Of a DNA stretch of 64,000 bases, positions 57,481 to 64,000 are shown piece by piece. The stretch is from NCBI GenBank assembly GCA_950022295.1, contig OX465600.1, forward strand, positions 9,362,001 to 9,426,000, written 5' to 3'. Position 1 is the first letter of the stretch, and each line of letters begins with the position of its first letter. Source of the DNA: Bromus sterilis (lineage: Eukaryota; Streptophyta; Magnoliopsida; Poales; Poaceae). The notes under the pieces are model-generated. The model saw only the letters and a program-made list of their open reading frames with translations, was not told where the DNA came from and made no database searches. The position numbers were made by a program, and so were the translations under genes.

Positions 57481-58867
57481 ATTTAAACAAGTCCATGCTC
57501 TTTATTTGTCCATTGTTCTGGCAAAACTAGGTGATTTTTCAGCCGGCCATCCAAAAATGCAAGCACATAGTACGGTACCTCTGGCCATTCGAAATGTTTG
57601 CCCGCCAACTTGATTTTCTTTCTGTACTACTGCTACTATATTTTCTCTGTAGTGTGTACGTGCTAACATAAGTCGCCATTTACTAGTGGCCAGTCGATGA
57701 GTACGTGGTACATACACTGTTGGTACTTGGCAGGAGGTAACTCGCCATTTAGTTTGTTTATCGTACGCAGGGGTTAATCCCATTGAATTCAGCTAAAGTA
57801 CACGTACCTACGTACGTCAAAATTATGCAAGCCTGGCCGTAAAAACATTAGCAATAACATTCATCTCACGAGGCAATTAAGTTCTACGGCCGGGGCGTAC
57901 AAAACATCACCCCTAATTGTGCTCAGATGATAAAACGTACTTCCTCCGGCTTGAAATAAATGTCTTAACTTTAGTATAACATTATACGAATTTTAATACA
58001 AAGTTGATACACTTATTTAAAAAAAAAAGAGTATTACACAACACACGTACGGCTCCTTTCAAGAGGTCAAACATTGTAATGTTTGATCAACTTTATAGAT
58101 AAAAATATATTAACATTGGTAATATAAAACCATTATTTTTGGATGCATCATAAAATTAATTTTCATACATATATACCTTTACTGTCATAGATATTGATGT
58201 TTTTAAATTATCAATTTTATCAAATCACTCATAGTTTGGCTCCATACAAAATTTATATGAGAACGAACAAAAGAATAAAGTACTGTATACAAAAAATAAA
58301 TACACAGCACACATATACATACGAATGCATACATCCAACAAGAGCGGTAGCTGCAATTATCAAGCGTGGCCCATCATGAAAAGGAAGCCAACGATCTTAA
58401 TCAAGAGTCAATTAAGTACCAAACTAATCATCATAGCACTACCATCATGCACTAAACAACACTCATTAGCCCTCCTTTCAGCGTACAGCAGCGTGATGCC
58501 AAGCTCCCGCTACTGGCTACTAGCTATAGATACTAGCAGTGTACCGCACAGTGCCAGTATCCCGTGTAATTAAAACCACCGATCATTGCTATCTAGCTGC
58601 TGTCCAGCCATGCCCGGCACAGACGACAATGTTGCACGTACGCGTCTGCAAATAAACCTCTCGCAATCCAAGCCAAACTAATCCCAAAAAATAATTAACC
58701 AAAGCAATGCAATGCAAGAACCTCAAAGGAAGGCTCGCACGCACACGTAGCATGCTAGCTAGCTAGCTAGCTCGTACTATGGTCTAATTAACGGCCATGC
58801 GCCGGCCGGCCGGCGCCGAGCTTGGTAGACGTACGACGTGTGCGCCGGTGGACGGAGCTAGGGAGGG
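57481..58867. other. Intergenic and 3' UTR side of the HLH gene
   Basis: Contains a degenerate Stowaway-like MITE (57940-58031, CTTCCTCCGGCTTGAAATAA start, TA flanks) and a GCTA microsatellite (58754-58772). No gene. Confidence 0.45.
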
Positions 58868-59322
58868 TCACATGAGGAGGCTCCGGATGACGGCGGCCTG
58901 CTCGGCGGTGACGGTGTCGGAGGCGAGGAGCGCGGCGAGCGTCTCGCTGAGGTCGTCCACCTCCCGATGCAGGCTCCGGATGTAGCTGCAAGTCTCCTGC
59001 AGCACCCTCGCCGCCGACGACCCCTGGAACAACACACACAAAGCCATACTCTCTCAGTGACTGACTCCGGCCATGCACGCACGGTTGCACTCAAGCGTCG
59101 CGATCAGCAGACTATTCATGGAAAAAGCAGCTACTGCCACTTTGGGTGTGTTGATAGTGCTCTACTTACCCTGTGAGCGCCATTGCGAGCTTGGGACTCC
59201 GGGAGCAGAGCTTGTAGCTTGGACAGCAGCTCGGAGATCTGCTCCTCCGAGATGGACGGCGCCGACGACGATGGAGCGCTTCCGGTACGCCGCGTTCGTG
59301 ACCTCCGGCTGCTCGACGACAT
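58868..59322 (-). CDS. Atypical (non-DNA-binding) HLH protein of the ILI/PRE type; complement(join(58868..59023,59170..59322))
   Basis: Two exons (153 and 156 bp) give 102 aa, the usual size of this family. Residues about 25-90 form the helix-loop-helix: ISEEQISELLSKLQALLPES, then SAARVLQETCSYIRSLHREV, then DDLSETLAALLASD. The basic DNA-contact region is missing, as expected. Family members pair with other HLH proteins and promote cell elongation in brassinosteroid, gibberellin and light responses; rice ILI genes affect leaf angle. The intron (59024-59169) is GTAAGT...TTCCAG on the minus strand and joins in phase 0 (NGAHR-GSSAARV), the conserved position in the family. The ATG at 59322 is the first in frame. 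Confidence 0.93.
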
Positions 59323-59495
59323 GCTCGAGATTGCTAGCTTATGTACTTGTGTATGTATTCAAGCTGTAGCTGAGAGTGCCCACACGCAGCTAGCTAGGTA
59401 GCAGTGGGATATATCTTAGCTAGATAGGCAGTAGCAGTTGGGTGAGTGTAGCTTGTTGCTTGCTTTCTGGTGCAGGTGAGAGCTATATATAACAA
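59323..59495 (-). promoter_or_regulatory. TATA box and 5' UTR of the HLH gene
   Basis: In minus sense TTATATATAGC (59482-59492) is a good TATA box about 160 bp before the ATG. Transcription would start near 59455. A purine-rich stretch lies further upstream (59500-59580, GAGAGGAGAGGGGAGAG). Confidence 0.6.
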
Positions 59496-60116
59496 CAAGC
59501 TAGCAGAGCGAAGAAGATGAATCGGAGAAGAGAGAAAGCTAGCTTAGGAGGGAGAGGAGAGGGGAGAGCTAGTTAGAAAGCGAGGGCTGTAAATGTTTGA
59601 CAGGGAGAGACGTCGTGTCGAGGCATGGAGAACGGCAGTACCACTCTACCTCCATCTGCTACTTGTAGTACTACTGAAGTGGTAGTTTAGCTGTGGTCTG
59701 TGGAGGCAGAGTGGCTGAATTTTGATGTGCGTTGGGCATGGGTTTGGGCCGTCGTAGGAGGAACGAGATCGATCGAGTAAATGATTGTTTATTTGTTAGT
59801 TTAATCGTGTGGCCTGTGGATTTTGTCTGCGCTGTCTGCGGCCGGTTTACACATGGGGGAGTGTGCAGGTCTCTCTAGATCTGCATGCTGCATGCTCAGC
59901 ACAAACACATGCAGGGGCATCGTCCTTTTGATAGATTAAGCAATCGTCAGTGGCTTCTAGTGCATAATCATAGATTAGTTTAACTATATATCAACCAAGA
60001 AGGCTTTGTTTGTGGATTTAAATTGGATTTTACAGTGCATCTATGTCGAACTATTTTTTAGGTTACAATCGATTCAGAAAAGGTGAGATATTGACTAGGT
60101 ACACTTTCATTCTTTC
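59496..60116. other. Upstream region of the HLH gene
   Basis: Purine-rich then mixed sequence with many GCTAGC motifs; no other feature recognised. Confidence 0.4.
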
Positions 60117-60960
60117 TTTTCCAAAAAGGATGATATACCCCCGGCTTCTGCATTGGCAGGATGCATGTAGGATTTTATTATTAAAAATGTAAAATCAACA
60201 GTCGAACACCACCGATTCAAAAATAAAGCAAAAATAACACCCGAGATCGCATGCCGCACGACAATAACTTCACCAAATAAGAACTAACTCTATGTTACAA
60301 GACGAGATCAAAACAAAAAGTACACGACTCCTAGACTACGCCTTCAACAAGGAATCACCGAGTCCAACACAAGTTTGAACTTTAGATTTTCATCTCCGAA
60401 GCCAAGCTTCAATCCACCACCTTCAACAAGAAAACGACAAACCCGCACGCCGACATAACCTCATCATAGATCTTGTGTTTTCACCCGAGTGCGTGAAGTC
60501 GACGTTGAAGTCGTATGTACCATTAGCCCTTTTCCGGCTACCGATGCCTCAATAATCGGATACCACTGAAGAAGACAGAAGAATATAAATGTCTCATACT
60601 ATCTGCCTCCTGCCACTGTCGCACCACCTTCGATCTAACAATAATAGGCTAGACATGAGTCCTCCGCCAGAACGCCATGCAGCTTTTGTCAGTAGCATGC
60701 ATGATTTGACGCTCCCGCATGAGCCGTCGTGTGTGTAGCATCCGCCGATGGCTTCACCTGCCGGCGACAACCCATGTCCGACGGCTCAGAAGGAGATGCA
60801 TGTGTCACCTGCCGAGCCGCATCGAACCCGATCTATTGATGGAGGGGACGTCACATAGTGCCACCAGCCTTAGAGAGACCATCACCACCTTGAGATCCAG
60901 ACTCCGAGTCGCCCACATGACCTCGAAGTTCGACGACATCGAGGTGCACTTTTTTCTAAA
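60117..60960 (-). mobile_element. Probable non-LTR retroelement remnant
   Basis: Starts TTTTCCAAAAAGGATGATAT then ACCCCCGGCTTCTGCAT. In minus sense this is a GCAGAAGCCGGGGGT-type tail seen at the 3' end of many grass LINE-like elements. The rest is decayed with no clear domain. Confidence 0.35.
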
Positions 60961-62050
60961 CAAAATAGGTTTCACCTTGTAGTACTTAACAAAAGTTAGT
61001 GCTTAAAACTGAATGCAACTTGAAAGTAGTATATAAATTAACTGAATTTGCAATTTGGACAAGCCGGTTCAAAATTGGCAAAATGGGAGAAAAAGATAGG
61101 CGTTGCTAAATACTCCTAGTGACCAACAAATTGGGCCTTCCTTAGAAATGTGTTCTCAAACAGTGTACTAACTACTAACCAACAACGAACATAGCCTCAC
61201 TTGAAAATATGTCCGTGTGCATCTGCATTAGTGCCATGGGTGCAGGAGTTTGAAGACTGTTTACATATCATTTGCCTGCTGGTTCATCAAGGCTGCTCGT
61301 GCAGGGAACATCTAGGGACGCCCCAAGTTTGAAGATTCGCATAGGGTTGTCCCAAGCTGTGTGTGTGGAGGAGACGGGATTGCTCGATATAAAACAGTTC
61401 TTGGGGTCACTGTGTGCAGCGCAGAAATGCCAAGAGCTGGAGCCGGAGATGCCGATTGGTCACTGCACGTCGCCTTGAACTGAGCTCCACGTAGGCCACA
61501 CTGGTCCTGCCTAATTAACAAACTTCTCCAGCAGGCTCACGGCACTGGGTAGTGGTGGGTAGGGTACTTGCTGCATATGCCATGGCCATTGGCTCCCTCT
61601 TGAGAATCACAGAAAAATGGTCTCTGTAGGACGATCGAGAAAACTAGTTATAATCATTTGGACTGTATGGGGCAACAGTTCCCATTATAGAAATCTACCA
61701 ACTACCATCATTGGATCCGTCCTAATGATGCACCCAATCATTCAAAGCACACAGCTCTGACCGGTTTTCGACGTGTAATGGTTATTTAGTTACTAGAGTA
61801 TCCCAGCAGAAGCAGTGTTAGATGTACTGTACATATGTTTTTGCCATTTCAAAAGCCATAACAGAAACACTTGTAATATCCCAGCTTTAAATTTTTTTGG
61901 TTGAATGAAACTTTGCGTTTACTAATGTGCTAATGTTTGTTATGTCATTGATAAGTTTCTTTCTTTTTCACTTTTTGTTTTTTGAATGTCTTGGCTAGTT
62001 GATTTTAGTCGACTGGTGAGTCAAAAATGTATCGATGTAGAGTCGGACCC
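60961..62050. other. Intergenic, no gene supported
   Basis: A 68-codon frame at 61272-61478 has no recognisable motif. The rest is AT-rich. Confidence 0.4.
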
Positions 62051-64000
62051 ATTTAGATATTATTGGATATTTTAGCAAATTTACGAGAGCTAGATGACCA
62101 TTTTCATAGTTGAATGACCAAAGTCGCATGTCATGTAAGCTGGATGAGAACGGCTATAACTTACTCTATATTTGTTTACGAGAATTGAGAAATCACTTGT
62201 GATAATTGGTTGTACATCCACTGGTCCACCAAATTTGGATATGACCCCTTGGTCTTTATCTTGTAAATGTTTTCTTCACCCCTTTGCTATACATGTATAG
62301 TGGTGGGAAATCTTGAAATGATTGTACTCTATGCATTTCGTGATTGCCAGGATTGAGAAGGGGGCGTGTGTGTGTATCATAAATATTCATATTGCCTATG
62401 ATGAGTGGAAGCACACCCAGTACTTTGAGCACACCACGACAATTTGAGTATGGAAAAGACACACTTTTCTTCAAAAAAATATTGAAACACTTGCAAAAGG
62501 AAATTGGGGGAAGGACTAGGTGGTGTGATGAGTAAACATCGCTTGATGTCCTTAAGCCCAAATGTTGCTCTTAATTTCAATGCTACGATGGAGCTCTTAA
62601 TATATTATTGCACATATTTACAAAAAATATCCAGGATAGGTGGTCATTTTAGTGTTCGATGATAAAGTGAACGCGTCATGCAAGTTGAATGAGAACGACT
62701 AAACCTTACTCTCACTTTATTTTTTATGAGAAATCAATTAATTATGATGTTGGCTCTACATCCACTGGTCCACCTAATCGTGATACGTTTGATCGTTCTT
62801 TCATCATGTAAATGTTTTCTTCATCCTTCTCTATACATGTATAGTGATCGACAATCTCAAAATGATTGGAATCAAGATCTTTTGTGATCGTAGGGACAAT
62901 GAAGGGGTCATATATTATGAGAATACATTCAGCTTCTGATGAGTGGAAGGAACATACACCATGAGCATACCACGTCAAACTCTATCGCTAAGGCAAGAAA
63001 TTATCCCAATGAGGGAATGACTCACACGCCTAGATGGTGCAAGATGAGTAAAATTCACTAGTTGACACTACCGCGAGTGTTTCGCGTTTATTCTTATTAT
63101 TCAACTTTGAAAAATTCTCACGTTGCTCACTGAACTTTGTAAATTGTTGGCATGACATGTATTAGATAATATTGTACTCCCTCCGTTCCAAATTAGTTGA
63201 CTTACATTTGTATACATAGATATGTAAGTCAACTAATTTGGAACGGAGGAAGTACATCCTAAAAAAAGTTTAGGTGGTTCAGATCGCCACTTTTAGAATT
63301 GGATGACCAATGTTGGCATGCTATGCAACTCAAGTGCAGACGAGTAAAATTACTCTTTGCTTTTACGAAAAACAGTTATGATAATGATTGATGCAAAATG
63401 AACTGGTCCACTTAATTCAGATACACTCATTCGTCCACGTATCATCTAAATATTTTCTCCGACCTTCTTTATATGTGTATAGTGATGAACAGTCTCAAAA
63501 TGATTGGATTCAACATCTTTCATGGTCGCTGAGACAAGGAAAGGGCATATAACATGAGCGGAATGACTATATACATCGAGCATTATGCAAGAAGCTCTAT
63601 CTATAAGATGATTAAAATGCCTAGGTGGTGTGCATTGGTTAAAATTCACTCATAGTCACTACCCTCAAGTGCTTGCACTTACTTTTGTTGAAAATGCTTG
63701 TGCAGCTCACTGAACTTGCTAAAATGCAGACATTTCTTGACCAAAGTTATGTGGGTGAGATCGCCATTTTCAAAGTTGGATGTCAAATGTGGGCATGCCA
63801 TGCAAGTCAAGCAAAATTTACTCTTGTCGTTTTTATGATAAATGACTGGTGTTACACAATAGGTCCACTGAATTCGGATCCTCCTCCTCCATCATGTATC
63901 ATCTAAATATTTTCTCAGTTCTTCTCTATATGTGTATAGTGATCAACAACCTCAAAATGATTGGAATCAACATATTTCGTTATCGCTTGGATGATGAAGG
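62051..64000 (+). repeat. Decayed tandem repeat, at least four copies, cut by the window end
   Basis: The phrases CATCCACTGGTCCACC, GTAAATGTTTTCTTCA, TATACATGTATAGTGAT and TCTCAAAATGATTGGAAT recur in order around 62210-62330, 62755-62870, 63400-63510 and 63860-63965. Spacing is about 543, 640 and 455 bp, and the wide step contains a Stowaway MITE. No coding potential is conserved between copies. Confidence 0.75.
63177..63252. mobile_element. Stowaway MITE, almost perfect palindrome
   Basis: CTCCCTCCGTTCCAAATTAG at the left is matched by CTAATTTGGAACGGAGGAAG at the right; arms of about 30 bp with a 16-bp loop. TA flanks both sides. It sits inside the tandem repeat. Confidence 0.88.

Noticed and set aside
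61272..61478. 68-codon frame
   Set aside because: No recognisable family or conserved feature; length is compatible with chance.

Overview
The window is nuclear DNA from a grass, most likely Triticeae (wheat, Aegilops or barley group). The signs are GC-rich exons in AT-rich intergenic DNA, an Angela-like Ty1/copia element, many Stowaway MITEs with CTCCCTCC/GGAGGGAG ends, an Au-type SINE tail, and grass-type CACTA, hAT, Mutator-like and Helitron ends. Six protein-coding genes look intact. All exon boundaries were set by hand from frame, splice sites and family resemblance.

Layout: 1-2.8 kb is a decayed tandem array, broken by a small Helitron (649-1085) and a foldback MITE. A second Helitron candidate (4125-5709) ends 382 bp before the start codon of a pectin methylesterase gene (6092-8929, +). 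The region 9.5-23.1 kb is transposon territory: a 774-bp hAT element with a perfect 8-bp target duplication, an Angela-like element on the minus strand (10678-19475) with one truncated LTR, a frameshifted Ty3/gypsy fragment and an LTR/leader-like repeat. A CHX cation/H+ antiporter gene (23479-26213, -) follows. 26.6-31.5 kb holds degenerate repeats and a CACTA end. An F-box gene (31574-32740, +) is followed by local tandem duplications, a SINE tail, a gag-like remnant and a 1.2-kb TIR element. Then come a glutaredoxin-domain gene (39568-40860, +) and a four-coding-exon BPA1-like RRM gene (41508-43507, -, with a 5' UTR exon ending at 44584). 45-53 kb contains nested MITEs and a 2.4-kb tandem duplication whose copies carry different insertions. 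53.7-57.5 kb holds a hAT MITE, a LINE fragment and a Mutator-like element that seems to carry a promoter and ATG (Pack-MULE candidate). A small atypical HLH gene of the ILI/PRE type (58868-59322, -) is the last gene. 62-64 kb is another decayed tandem repeat running off the end.

The genes do not form a pathway; they are unrelated gene islands in repeats. The most unusual item is the pectin methylesterase. Its linker between the inhibitor-like pro-domain and the catalytic domain carries 15 exact RRLL processing motifs, about half of them inside a 57-bp in-frame tandem array. The next most interesting are the Pack-MULE candidate at 55677-56567, the Helitron placed against the esterase promoter, and the duplicate pairs whose filled and empty sites date MITE insertions.
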